DNA of 64,000 nt, from positions 38,716 to 102,715 of the forward strand of contig JBAKBP010007157.1 of the NCBI GenBank assembly GCA_037953745.1. Direction: 5' to 3'. Positions 25,428 through 39,301 of this stretch are shown one piece after another (the stretch's first letter is position 1; each line of letters opens with the position of its first letter). This DNA is from Lithodes maja. Taxonomy: Eukaryota; Arthropoda; Malacostraca; Decapoda; Lithodidae. The translations under genes and the position numbers were made by a program. The notes below the pieces were generated by a model. That model had not been told where the DNA came from, did no database searches, and saw nothing but the letters and a program-made list of their open reading frames with translations.

Positions 25428-28400
25428 GTGGAGACATAAAACGGGATGTAGAGCCTCTATAACTGGGCTATCTTAATACATGAGAGGTAGACATATAATA
25501 CAGCTAAAATCACCCTAAAAACTAGTCTAATTAACATTGAATTGACAAAATAATATTTTCTCAAAAACTATTTTCTGAGATTGGACACTAAAGTGAATTG
25601 GTCTTGTATGGTGGAGACATAAAACGGGATTTAGAGCCTCTATAACTGGGCTATCTTAATACACGAGAGGTAGACATATAATACAGCTAAAATCACCCTA
25701 AAAACTAAGATAATTAACATTGAATTGACAAAATAATATTTTCTCAAAAACTATTTTCTGAGATTGGACACTAAAGTGAATTGGTCTTGTATGGTGGAGA
25801 CATAAAACGGGATTTAGAGCCTCTATAACTGGGCTATCTTAATACATGAGAGGTAGACATATAATTCAGCTAAAATCACCCTAAAAACTAGGCTAATTAA
25901 CATTGAATTGACAAAATAATATTTTCTCAAAAACTATTTTCTGAGATTGGACACTAAAGTGAATTGGTCTTGTATGGTGGAGACATAAAACGGGATTTAG
26001 AGCCTCTATAACTGGGCTATCTACACGAGAGGTAGACATATAATACAGCTAAAATCACCCTAAAAACTAAGATAATTAACATTGAATTGACAAAATAATA
26101 TTTTCTCAAAAACTATTTTCTGAGATTGGACACTAAAGTGAATTGGTCTTGTATGGTGGAGACATAAAACGGGATTTAGAGCCTCTATAACTGGGCTATC
26201 TACACGAGAGGTAGACATATAATACAGCTAAAATCACCCTAAAAACTAAGATAATTAACATTGAATTGACAAAATAATATTTTCTCAAAAACTATTTTCT
26301 GAGATTGGACACTAAAGTGAATTGGTCTTGTATGGTGGAGACATAAAACGGGATTTAGAGCCTCTATAACTGGGCTATCTACACGAGAGGTAGACATATA
26401 ATACAGCTAAAATCACCCTAAAAACTAAGATAATTAACATTGAATTGACAAAATAATATTTTCTCAAAAACTATTTTCTGAGATTGGACACTAAAGTGAA
26501 TTGGTCTTGTATGGTGGAGACATAAAACGGGATTTAGAGCCTCTATAACTGGGCTATCTACACGAGAGGTAGACATATAATACAGCTAAAATCACCCTAA
26601 AAACTAAGATAATTAACATTGAATTGACAAAATAATATTTTCTCAAAACTATTTTCTGAGATTGGACACTAAAGTGATTTGGTCTTGTATGGTGGAGACA
26701 TAAAACGGGATTTAGAGCCTCTATAACTGGGCTATCTACACGAGAGGTAGACATATAATACAGCTAAAATCACCCTAAAAACTAAGATAATTAACATTGA
26801 ATTGACAAAATAATATTTTCTCAAAAACTATTTTCTGAGATTGGACACTAAAGTGAATTGGTCTTGTATGGTGGAGACATAAAACGGGATTTAGAGCCTC
26901 TATAACTGGGCTATCTTAATACATGAGAGGTAGACATATAATACAGCTAAAATCACCCTAAAAACTAAGATAATTAACATTGAATTGACAAAATAATATT
27001 TTCTCAAAAACTATTTTCTGAGATTGGACACTAAAGTGAATTGGTCTTGTATGGTGGAGACATAAAACGGGATTTAGAGCCTCTATAACTGGGCTATCTA
27101 CACGAGAGGTAGACATATAATACAGCTAAAATCACCCTAAAAACTAGTCTAATTAACATTGAATTGACAAAATAATAATTTCTCAAAAACTATTTTCTGA
27201 GATTGGACACTAAAGTGATTTGGTCTTGTATGGTGGAGACATAAAACGGGATTTAGAGCCTCTATAACTGGGCTATCTACACGAGAGGTAGACATATAAT
27301 AGAGCTAAAATCACCCTAAAAACTAGTCTAATTAACATTGAATTGACAAAATAATAATTTCTCAAAAACTATTTTCTGAGATTGGACACTAAAGTGATTT
27401 GGTCTTGTATGGTGGAGACACAAAACGGGATTTAGAGCCTCTATAACTGGGCTATCTACACGAGAGGTAGACATATAATAGAGCTAAAATCACCCTAAAA
27501 ACTAGTCTAATTAACATTGAATTGACAAAATAATAATTTCTCAAAAACTATTTTCTGAGATTGGACACTAAAGTGAATTGGTCTTGTATGGTGGAGACAC
27601 AAAACGGGATTTAGAGCCAATATAACTGGGCTATCTTAATACATGAGAGGTAGACATATAATAGAGCTAAAATCACCCTAAAAACTAGGCTAATTAACAT
27701 TGAATTGACAAAATAATAATTTCTCAAAAACTATTTTCTGAGATTGGACACTAAAGTGAATTGGTCTTGTATGGGGGAGACACAAAACGGAATTTAGAGC
27801 CAATATAACTGGGCTATCTTAATACATGAGAGGTAGACATATAATACAGCTAAAATCACCCTAAAAACTAAGATAATAAACATTGAATTGACAAAATAAT
27901 ATTTTCTCAAAAACTATTTTCTGAGATTGGACACTAAAGTGAATTGGTCTTGTATGGTGGAGACATAAAACGGGATTTAGAGCCTCTATAACTGGGCTAT
28001 CTACACGAGAGGTAGACATATAATACAGCTAAAATCACCCTAAAAACTAAGATAATTAACATTGAATTGACAAAATAATATTTTCTCAAAACTATTTTCT
28101 GAGATTGGACACTAAAGTGATTTGGTCTTGTATGGTGGAGACATAAAACGGGATTTAGAGCCTCTATAACTGGGCTATCTACACGAGAGGTAGACATATA
28201 ATACAGCTAAAATCACCCTAAAAACTAAGATAATTAACATTGAATTGACAAAATAATATTTTCTCAAAAACTATTTTCTGAGATTGGACACTAAAGTGAA
28301 TTGGTCTTGTATGGTGGAGACATAAAACGGGATTTAGAGCCTCTATAACTGGGCTATCTTAATACATGAGAGGTAGACATATAATACAGCTAAAATCACC

Positions 28401-29582
28401 CTAAAAACTAAGATAATTAACATTGAATTGACAAAATAATATTTTCTCAAAAACTATTTTCTGAGATTGGACACTAAAGTGAATTGGTCTTGTATGGTGG
28501 AGACATAAAACGGGATTTAGAGCCTCTATAACTGGGCTATCTTAATACATGAGAGGTAGACATATAATACAGCTAAAATCACCCTAAAAACTAAGATAAT
28601 AAACATTGAATTGACAAAATAATATTTTCTCAAAAACTATTTTCTGAGATTGGACACTAAAGTGAATTGGTCTTGTATGGTGGAGACATAAAACGGGATT
28701 TAGAGCCTCTATAACTGGGCTATCTTAATACATGAGAGGTAGACATATAATACAGCTAAAATCACCCTAAAAACTAGTCTAATTAACATTGAATTGACAA
28801 AATAATATTTTCTCAAAAACTATTTTCTGAGATTGGACACTAAAGTGAATTGGTCTTGTATGGTGGAGACATAAAACGGGATTTAGAGCCTCTATAACTG
28901 GGCTATCTTAATACATGAGAGGTAGACATATAATACAGCTAAAATCACCCTAAAAACTAGTCTAATTAACATTGAATTGACAAAATAATATTTTCTCAAA
29001 AACTATTTTCTGAGATTGGACACTAAAGTGAATTGGTCTTGTATGGTGGAGACATAAAACGGGATTTAGAGCCTCTATAACTGGGCTATCTACACGAGAG
29101 GTAGACATATAATACAGCTAAAATCACCCTAAAAACTAGTCTAATTAACATTGAATTGACAAAATAATAATTTCTCAAAAACTATTTTCTGAGATTGGAC
29201 ACTAAAGTGATTTGGTCTTGTATGGTGGAGACATAAAACGGGATTTAGAGCCTCTATAACTGGGCTATCTACACGAGAGGTAGACATATAATAGAGCTAA
29301 AATCACCCTAAAAACTAGTCTAATTAACATTGAATTGACAAAATAATAATTTCTCAAAAACTATTTTCTGAGATTGGACACTAAAGTGATTTGGTCTTGT
29401 ATGGTGGAGACACAAAACGGGATTTAGAGCCTCTATAACTGGGCTATCTACACGAGAGGTAGACATATAATAGAGCTAAAATCACCCTAATAACTAGTCT
29501 AATTAACATTGAATTGACAAAATAATAATTTCTCAAAAACTATTTTCTGAGATTGGACACTAAAGTGAATTGGTCTTGTATG
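25428..29582 (+). repeat. D block, expanded copy (23 monomers)
   Basis: It starts like the D block at 18,070 (GATGTAG unit, two long units, run of short units) and then expands. Internal duplications are visible. A 1-bp loss (CTCAAAACT) at about 26,646 and 28,089 gives a 1,443-bp offset. ATGGGGGAGAC followed by ACGGAATTTAG at 27,773 and 29,765 gives a 1,992-bp offset. AAGATAATAAAC at about 27,870 and 28,593 marks two further related units. Two A-like units (from 27,591) sit inside it. Confidence 0.85.
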
Positions 29583-31445
29583 GTGGAGACACAAAACGGG
29601 ATTTAGAGCCAATATAACTGGGCTATCTTAATACATGAGAGGTAGACATATAATAGAGCTAAAATCACCCTAAAAACTAGGCTAATTAACATTGAATTGA
29701 CAAAATAATAATTTCTCAAAAACTATTTTCTGAGATTGGACACTAAAGTGAATTGGTCTTGTATGGGGGAGACACAAAACGGAATTTAGAGCCAATATAA
29801 CTGGGCTATCTTAATACATGAGAGGTAGACATATAATAGAGCTAAAATCACCCTAAAAACTAGGCTAATTAACATTGAATTGACAAAATAATATTTTCTC
29901 AAAAACTATTTTCTGAGATTGGACACTAAAGTGAATTAATGGTCTTGTATAGGGGAGATAAGAAATGCGATTTAAAGCCGCTATAACAGGGTTATCTTAA
30001 TACACGAGACGTAGACATATAATAGAGCTAAAATCACCCTAATAACTAGGCTAGTTAACATTGAATTGACAAAATAATATTTTCTCTAAAAATATTTTCT
30101 GAGATTGGACACTAAAGTGAATTAATGGTCTTGTATGGTGGAGACATAAAAACGCGATTTAGAGCCGCTATAACTGGGTTATCTTAATACATGAGACGTA
30201 GACATATAATAGAGCTAAAATCACCCTAATAACTAGGCTAGTTAACATTGAATTGACCAAAATAAGATTCTCTCTAAAAATATTTTCTGAGATTGGACAC
30301 TAAAGTGAATTAATGGTCTTGTATAGGGGAGATAAGAAACGCGATTTAGAGCCTCTATAACTGGGTTATCTTAATACACGAGACGTAGACATATAATAGA
30401 GCTAAAATCACCCTAAAAACTAGGCAAATTAACATTGAATTGACAAAATAAGATTCTCTCTAAAAACTATTTTCTGAGATTGGACACTAAAGTGAATTAA
30501 TGGTCTTGTATAGGGGAGATAAGAAACGCGATTTAGAGCCGCTATAACTGGGTTATCTTAATACACGAGACGTAGACATATAATAGAGCTAAAATCACCC
30601 TAATAACTAGGCTAGTTAACATTGAATTGACCAAAATAATATTTTCTCAAAAACTATTTTCTGAGATTGGACACTAAAGTGAATTAATGGTCTTGTATAG
30701 GGGAGATAAGAAACGCGATTTAGAGCCGCTATAACTGGGTTATCTTAATACATGAGACGTAGACATATAATAGAGCTAAAATCACCCTAATAACTATGCT
30801 AGTTAACATTGAATTGACCAAAATAAGATTTTCTCAAAAACTATTTTCTGAGATTGGACACTAAAGTGAATTAATGGTCTTGTATAGGGGAGATAAGAAA
30901 CGCGATTTAGAGCCGCTATAACTGGGTTATCTTAATACATGAGACGTAGACATATAATAGAGCTAAAATCACCCTAATAACTAGGCTAGTTAACATTGAA
31001 TTGACCAAAATAAGATTCTCTCTAAAAATATTTTCTGAGATTGGACACTAAAGTGAATTAATGGTCTTGTATAGGGGAGATAAGAAACGCGATTTAGAGC
31101 CGCTATAACTGGGTTATCTTAATACACGAGACGTAGACACATAATAGAGCTAAAATCACCCTAATAACTAGGCTAGTTAACATTGAATTGACAAAATAAT
31201 ATTTTCTCTAAAAATATTTTCTGAGATTGGACACTAAAGTGAATTAATGGTCTTGTATAGGGGAGATAAGAAACGCGATTTAGAGCCGCTATAACTGGGC
31301 TATCTTAATACACGAGAGGTAGACATATAATAGAGCTAAAATCACCCTAATAACTAGGCTAGTTAACATTGAATTGACAAAATAATATTTTCTCTAAAAC
31401 TATTTTCTGAGATTGGACACTAAAGTGAATTAATGGTCTTGTGTA
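29583..31445 (+). repeat. Short A block (2) and B block (8)
   Basis: Two A units with GACACAAAACGG and GCCAATAT (from 29,583) lead into eight B units from 29,952. The B block begins with the GAAATGCGAT/AACAGGG unit and ends with a B-transitional unit before the C mark at 31,446. This closes a 40-monomer, 7,305-bp cycle that began at 24,141. Confidence 0.87.
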
Positions 31446-32735
31446 GGGGAGACATAAAACGGGATTTAGAGCCTCTATAACTGGGCTATCTACATACATG
31501 AGAGGTAGACACATAATAGAGCTAAAATCACCCTAAAAACTAGGCTAATTAACATTGAATTGACAAAATAATATTTTCTCAAAAACTATTTTCTGAGATT
31601 GGACACTAAAGTGAATTGGTCTTGTATGGTGGAGACATAAAAACGGGATTTAGAGCCTCTATAACTGGGCTATCTACATACACGAGAGGTAGACACATAA
31701 TAGAGCTAAAATCACCCTAAAAACTAGGCTAATTAACATTGAATTGACAAAATAATATTTTCTCAAAAACTATTTTCTGAGATTGGACACTAAAGTGAAT
31801 TGGTCTTGTATGGTGGAGACATAAAAACGGGATTTAGAGCCTCTATAACTGGGCTATCTACATACACGAGAGGTAGACACATAATAGAGCTAAAATCACC
31901 CTAAAAACTAGGCTAATTAACATTGAATGGACAAAATAATATTTTCTCAAAAACTATTTTCTGAGATTGGACACTAAAGTGAATTGGTCTTGTATGGTGG
32001 AGACATAAAAACGGGATTTAGAGCCTCTATAACTGGGCTATCTACATACACGAGAGGTAGACACATAATAGAGCTAAAATCACCCTAAAAACTAGGCTAA
32101 TTAACATTGAATTGACAAAATAATATTTTCTCAAAAACTATTTTCTGAGATTGGACACTAAAGTGAATTGGTCTTGTATGGTGGAGACATAAAAACGGGA
32201 TTTAGAGCCTCTATAAGTGGGCTATCTTAATACATGAGAGGTAGACATATAATAGAGCTAAAATCACCCTAAAAACTAGTCTAATTAACATTGAATTGAC
32301 AAAATAATATTTTCTCAAAAACTATTTTCTGAGATTGGACACTAAAGTGAATTGGTCTTGTATGGTGGAGACATAAAAACGGGATATAGAGCCTCTATAA
32401 CTGGGCTATCTACATACACGAGAGGTAGACACATAATAGAGCTAAAATCACCCTAAAAACTAGGCTAATTAACATTGAATTGACAAAATAATAATTTCTC
32501 AAAAACTATTTTCTGAGAATGGACACTAAAGTGAATTGGTCTTGTATGGTGGAGACATAAAAACGGGATTTAGAGCCTCTATAAGTGGGCTATCTTAATA
32601 CATGAGAGGTAGACATATAATAGAGCTAAAATCACCCTAATAACTAGGCTAGTTAACATTGAATTGACAAAATAATATTTTCTCTAAAACTATTTTCTGA
32701 GATTGGACACTAAAGTGAATTAATGGTCTTGTGTA
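31446..32735 (+). repeat. C block ending in a C/B hybrid monomer
   Basis: Seven units from the GTGTAGGGG mark, with the TCTACATACACGAG unit repeated three times in a row. The last unit begins as C rank 5 (CTATAAGTGGG, TCTTAATACATGAG), then changes between about 32,590 and 32,640 to the B-transitional 3' half (CCTAATAACTAGGCTAGTT, TCTCTAAAAC, GAATTAATGG). The C mark returns directly at 32,736. This hybrid is a visible exchange junction creating a 1,290-bp cycle. Confidence 0.88.
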
Positions 32736-34382
32736 GGGGAGACATAAAACGGGATTTAGAGCCTCTATAACTGGGCTATCTACATACATGAGAGGTAGAC
32801 ACATAATAGAGCTAAAATCACCCTAAAAACTAGGCTAATTAACATTGAATTGACAAAATAATATTTTCTCAAAAACTATTTTCTGAGATTGGACACTAAA
32901 GTGAATTGGTCTGTATGGTGGAGACATAAAACGGGATTTAGAGCCTCTATAACTGGGCTATCTACATACACGAGAGGTAGACACATAATAGAGCTAAAAT
33001 CACCTAAAAACTAGGCTAATTAAACATTGAATTGACAAAATAATATTTTCTCAAAAACTATTTTCTGAGATTGGACACTAAAGTGAATTGGTCTTGTATG
33101 GTGGAGACATAAAACGGGATTTAGAGCCTCTATAACTGGGCTATCTACATACACGAGAGGTAGACACATAATAGAGCTAAAATCACCCTAAAAACTAGGC
33201 TAATTAACATTGAATTGACAAAATAATATTTTCTCAAAAACTATTTTCTGAGATTGGACACTAAGTGAATTGGTCTTGTATGGTGGAGACATAAAACGGG
33301 ATTTAGAGCCTCTATAACTGGGCTATCTACATACACGAGAGGTAGACACATAATAGAGCTAAAATCACCCTAAAAACTAGGCTAATTAACATTGAATTGA
33401 CAAAATAATATTTTCTCAAAAACTATTTTCTGAGATTGGACACTAAAGTGATTGGTCTTGTATGGTGGAGACATAAAACGGGATTTAGAGCCTCTATAAG
33501 TGGGCTATCTTAATACATGAGAGGTAGACATATAATAGAGCTAAAATCACCCTAAAAACTAGTCTAATTAACATTGAATTGACAAAATAATATTTTCTCA
33601 AAAACTATTTTTCTGAGATTGGACACTAAAGTGAATTGGTCTTGTATGGTGGAGATATAAAAACGGGATATAGAGCCTCTATAACTGGGCTATCTACATA
33701 CACGAGAGGTAGACACATAATAGAGCTAAAATCACCCTAAAAACTAGGCTAATTAACATTGAATTGACAAAATAATAATTTCTCAAAAACTATTTTCTGA
33801 GAATGGACACTAAAGTGAATTGGTCTTGTATGGTGGAGACATAAAAACGGGATTTAGAGCCTCTATAAGTGGGCTATCTTAATACATGAGAGGTAGACAT
33901 ATAATAGAGCTAAAATCACCCTAAAAACTAGTCTAATTAACATTGAATTGACAAAATAATATTTTCTCAAAAACTATTTTCTGAGATTGGACACTAAAGT
34001 GATTTGGTCTTGTTATGGTGGAGACATAAAAACGGGATTTAGAGCCTCTATAACTGGGCTATCTATATACAAGAGAGGTAGACACATTATAGAGCTAAAA
34101 TCACCCTAAAAACTAGGCTAATTAATCATTGAATTGACAAAATAATATTTTCTCAAAACTATTTTCTGAGATTGGACACTAAAGTGATTTGGTCTTGTAT
34201 GGTGGAGACATAAAAACGGGATTTAGAGCCTCTATAACTGGGCTATCTTAATACAAGAGAGGTAGACATATAATACAGCTAAAATCACCCTAAAAACTAG
34301 GCTAATTAACATTGAATTGACAAAATATATTTCTCAAAAACTATTTTCTGAATTGGACACTAAAGTGAATTGGTCTTGTATG
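32736..34382 (+). repeat. C block, 9 monomers, rich in 1-bp indels
   Basis: The order resembles the previous C block, but many units have single-base gains or losses. Examples are GGTCTGTATGG at about 32,911, CACCTAAAAAC at about 33,001, TTAAACATTG at about 33,021, CACTAAGTG at about 33,260, GTGATTGGTC at about 33,451, CTATTTTTCTG at about 33,606, TTGTTATGG at about 34,010 and TTAATCATTG at about 34,122. Other parts of the array rarely show such changes. Confidence 0.85.
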
Positions 34383-36006
34383 GTGGAGACATAAAACGGG
34401 ATGTAGAGCCTCTATAACTGGGCTATCTTAATACACGAGAGGTAGACATATTAATACAGCTAAAATCACCCTAAAAACTAGTCTAATTAACATTGAATTG
34501 ACAAAATAATATTTTCTCAAAAACTATTTTCTGAGATTGGACACTAAAGTGAATTGGTCTTGTATGGTGGAGACATAAAACGGGATTTAGAGCCTCTATA
34601 ACTGGGCTATCTTAATACACGAGAAGTAGACATATAATACAGCTAAAATCACCCTAAAAACTAAGATAATTAACATTGAATTGACAAAATAATATTTTCT
34701 CAAAAACTATTTCTGAGATTGGACACTAAAGTGAATTGGTCTTGTATGGTGGAGACATAAAACGGGATTTAGAGCCTCTATAACTGGGCTATCTTAATAC
34801 ATGAGAGGTAGACATATAATACAGCTAAAATCACCCTAAAAACTAGGCTAATTAACATTGAATTGACAAAATAATATTTTCTCAAAAACTATTTTCTGAG
34901 ATTGGACACTAAAGTGAATTGGTCTTGTATGGTGGGAGACATACAACGGGATTTAGAGCCTCTATAACTGGGCTATCTACACGAGAGGTAGACATATAAT
35001 ACAGCTAAAATCACCCTAAAAACTAAGATAATTAACATTGAATTGACAAAATAATATTTTCTCAAAAACTATTTTCTGAGATTGGACACTAAAGTGAATT
35101 GGGTCTTGTATGGTGGAGACATAAAACGGGATTTAGAGCCTCTATAACTGGGCTATCTACACGAGAGGTAGACATATAATACAGCTAAAATCACCCTAAA
35201 AACTAAGATAATTAACATTGAATTGACAAAATAATATTTTCTCAAAAACTATTTTCTGAGATTGGACACTAAAGTGAATTGGTCTTGTATGGTGGAGACA
35301 TAAAACGGGATTTAGAGCCTCTATAACTGGGCTATCTACACGAGAGGTAGACATATAATACAGCTAAAATCACCCTAAAAACTAAGATAATTAACATTGA
35401 ATTGACAAAATAATATTTTCTCAAAAACTATTTTCTGAGATTGGACACTAAAGTGATTTGGTCTTGTATGGTGGAGACATAAAACGGGATTTAGAGCCTC
35501 TATAACTGGGCTATCTACACGAGAGGTAGACATATAATACAGCTAAAATCACCCTAAAACTAAGATAATTAACATTGAATTGACAAAATAATATTTTCTC
35601 AAAAACTATTTTCTGAGATTGGACACTAAAGTGAATTGGTCTTGTATGGTGGAGACATAAAACGGGATTTAGAGCCTCTATAACTGGGCTATCTACACGA
35701 GAGGTAGACATATAATACAGCTAAAATCACCCTAAAAACTAAGATAATTAACATTGAATTGACAAAATAATATTTTCTCAAAACTATTTTCTGAGATTGG
35801 ACACTAAAGTGATTTGGTCTTGTATGGTGGAGACATAAAACGGGATTTAGAGCCTCTATAACTGGGCTATCTACATGAGAGGTAGACATATAATACAGCT
35901 AAAATCACCCTAAAAACTAAGTCTAATTAACATTGAATTGACAAAATAATATTTTCTCAAAAACTATTTTCTGAGATTGGACACTAAAGTGAATTGGTCT
36001 TGTATG
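34383..36006 (+). repeat. D block, third copy (9 monomers); last HOR module
   Basis: It starts with the GATGTAG unit, two long units and then a run of 179-bp units, as in the two earlier D blocks. Single-base indels continue, for example CATATTAATAC at about 34,448, GGTGGGAGAC at about 34,933, GGGTCTTG at about 35,100, CCCTAAAACTAAG at about 35,553 and CTCAAAACT at about 35,777. After this block no B or C monomer occurs. Confidence 0.85.
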
Positions 36007-39000
36007 GTGGAGACATAAAACGGGATTTAGAGCCTCTATAACTGGGCTATCTTAATACATGAGAGGTAGACATATAATACAGCTAAAATCACCCTAAAAA
36101 CTAAGATAATTAACATTGAATTGACAAAATAATATTTTCTCAAAAACTATTTTCTGAGATTGGACACTAAAGTGAATTGGTCTTGTATGGTGGAGACATA
36201 AAACGGGATTTAGAGCCTCTATAACTGGGCTATCTTAATACATGAGAGGTAGACATATAATACAGCTAAAATCACCCTAAAAACTAAGATAATTAACATT
36301 GAATTGACAAAATAATATTTTCTCAAAAACTATTTTCTGAGATTGGACACTAAAGTGAATTGGTCTTGTATGGTGGAGACATAAAACGGGATTTAGAGCC
36401 TCTATAACTGGGCTATCTTAATACATGAGAGGTAGACATATAATACAGCTAAAATCACCCTAAAAACTAAGTATAATTAACATTGAATTGACAAAATAAT
36501 ATTTTCTCAAAAACTATTTTCTGAGATTGGACACTAAAGTGAATTGGTCTTGTATGGTGGAGACATAAAACTGGATTTAGAGCCTCTATAACTGGGCTAT
36601 CTTAATACATGAGAGGTAGACATATAATACAGCTAAAATCACCCTAAAAACTAAGATAATTAACATTGAATTGACAAAATAATATTTTCTCAAAAACTAT
36701 TTTCTGAGATTGGACACTAAAGTGAATTGGTCTTGTATGGTGGAGACATAAAACGGGATTTAGAGCCTCTATAACTGGGTTATCTTAATACATGAGAGGT
36801 AGACATATAATACAGCTAAAATCACCCTAAAAACTAAGATAATTAACATTGAATTGACAAAATAATATTTTCTCAAAAACTATTTTCTGAGATTGGACAC
36901 TAAAGTGAATTGGTCTTGTATGGTGGAGACATAAAACGGGATTTAGAGCCTCTATAACTGGGCTATCTTTATACATGAGAGGTAGACATATAATAGAGCT
37001 AAAATCACCCTAAAAACTAGGCTAATTAACATTGAATTGACAAAATAATATTTTCTCAAAAACTATTTTCTGAGATTGGACACTAAAGTGAATTGGTCTT
37101 GTATGGTGGAGACATAAAACGGGATTTAGAGCCTCTATAACTGGGCTATCTTAATACATGAGAGGTAGACATATAATAGAGCTAAAATCACCCTAAAACT
37201 AGGCTAATTAACATTGAATTGACAAAATAATATTTTCTCAAAAACTATTTTCTGAGATTGGACACTAAAGTGAATTGGTCTTGTATGGTGGAGACATAAA
37301 ACGGGATTTAGAGCCTCTATAACTGGGCTATCTTAATACATGAGAGGTAGACATATAATAGAGCTAAAATCACCCTAAAAACTAGGCTAATTAACATTGA
37401 ATTGACAAAATAATATTTTCTCAAAAACTATTTTCTGAGATTGGACACTAAAGTGAATTGGTCTTGTATGGTGGAGACATAAAACGGGATTTAGAGCCTC
37501 TATAACTGGGTTATCTTAATACATGAGAGGTAGACATATAATAGAGCTAAAATCACCCTAAAAACTAGGCTAATTAACATTGAATTGACAAAATAATATT
37601 TTCTCAAAAACTATTTTCTGAGATTGGACACTAAAGTGAATTGGTCTTGTATGGTGGAGACATAAAACGGGATTTAGAGCCTCTATAACTGGGCTATTTT
37701 AATACATGAGAGGTAGACATATAATAGAGCTAAAATCACCCTAAAAACTAAGATAATTAACATTGAATTGACAAAATAATATTTTCTCAAAAACTATTTT
37801 CTGAGATTGGACACTAAAGTGAATTGGTCTTGTATGGTGGAGACATAAAACGGGATTTAGAGCCTCTATAACTGGGCTATCTTAATACATGAGAGGTAGA
37901 CATATAATAGAGCTAAAATCACCCTAAAAACTAGGCTAATTAACATTGAATTGACAAAATAATATTTTCTCAAAAACTATTTTCTGAGATTGGACACTAA
38001 AGTGAATTGGTCTTGTATGGTGGAGACATAAAACGGGATTTAGAGCCTCTATAACTGGGCTATCTTTATACATGAGAGGTAGACATATAATAGAGCTAAA
38101 ATCACCCTAAAAACTAGGCTATTTAACATTGAATTGACAAAATAATATTTTCTCAAAAACTATTTTCTGAGATTGGACACTAAAGTGAATTGGTCTTGTA
38201 TGGTGGAGACATAAAACGGGATTTAGAGCCTCTATAACTGGGCTATCTTAATACATGAGAGGTAGACATATAATAGAGCTAAAATCACCCTAAAAACTAG
38301 GCTAATTAACATTGAATTGACAAAATAATATTTTCTCAAAAACTATTTTCTGAGATTGGACACTAAAGTGAATTGGTCTTGTATGGTGGAGACATAAAAC
38401 GGGATTTAGAGCCTCTATAACTGGGCTATCTTAATACATGAGAGGTAGACATATAATAGAGCTAAAATCACCCTAAAAACTAGGCTAATTAACATTGAAT
38501 TGACAAAATAATATTTTCTCAAAAAACTATTTTCTGAGATTGGACACTAAAGTTAATTGGTCTTGTATGGTGGAGACATAAAACGGGATTTAGAGCCTCT
38601 ATAACTGGGCTATCTTAATACATGAGAGGTAGACATATAATAGAGCTAAAATCACCCTAAAAACTAGGCTAATTAACATTGAATTGACAAAATAATATTT
38701 TCTCAAAAACTATTTTCTGAGATTGGACACTAAAGTGAATTGGTCTTGTATGGTGGAGACACAAAACGGGATTTAGAGCCTCTATAACTGGACTATCTTA
38801 ATACATGAGAGGTAGACATATAATAGAGCTAAAATCACCCTAAAAACTAGGCTAATTAACATTGAATTGACAAAATAATATTTTCTCAAAAACTATTTTC
38901 TGAGATTGGACACTAAAGTGAATTGGTCTTGTATGGTGGAGACACAAAACGGGATTTAGAGCCTCTATAACTGGGCTATCTTAATACATGAGAGGTAGAC

Positions 39001-39301
39001 ATATAATAGAGCTAAAATCACCCTAAAAACTAGGCTAATTAACATTGAATTGACAAAATAATATTTTCTCAAAAACTATTTTCTGAGATTGGACACTAAA
39101 GTGAATTGGTCTTGTATGGTGGAGACATAAAACGGGATTTAGAGCCTCTATAACTGGGCTATCTTAATACATGAGAGGTAGACATATAATAGAGCTAAAA
39201 TCACCCTAAAAACTAGGCTAATTAACATTGAATTGACAAAATAATATTTTCTCAAAAACTATTTTCTGAGATTGGACACTAAAGTGAATTGGTCTTGTAT
39301 G

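Noticed and set aside
26554..26754. 66-codon minus-strand open reading frame, with an identical copy at 27,997-28,197 and close relatives at 35,511-35,711 and 35,689-35,889
   Set aside because: Each arises only where a monomer has lost one base (about 26,646, 28,089, 35,553 and 35,777), which joins two frames across neighbouring satellite units. Ordinary units lack it, and the peptide shows no recognisable domain. It is chance coding in repeat DNA.
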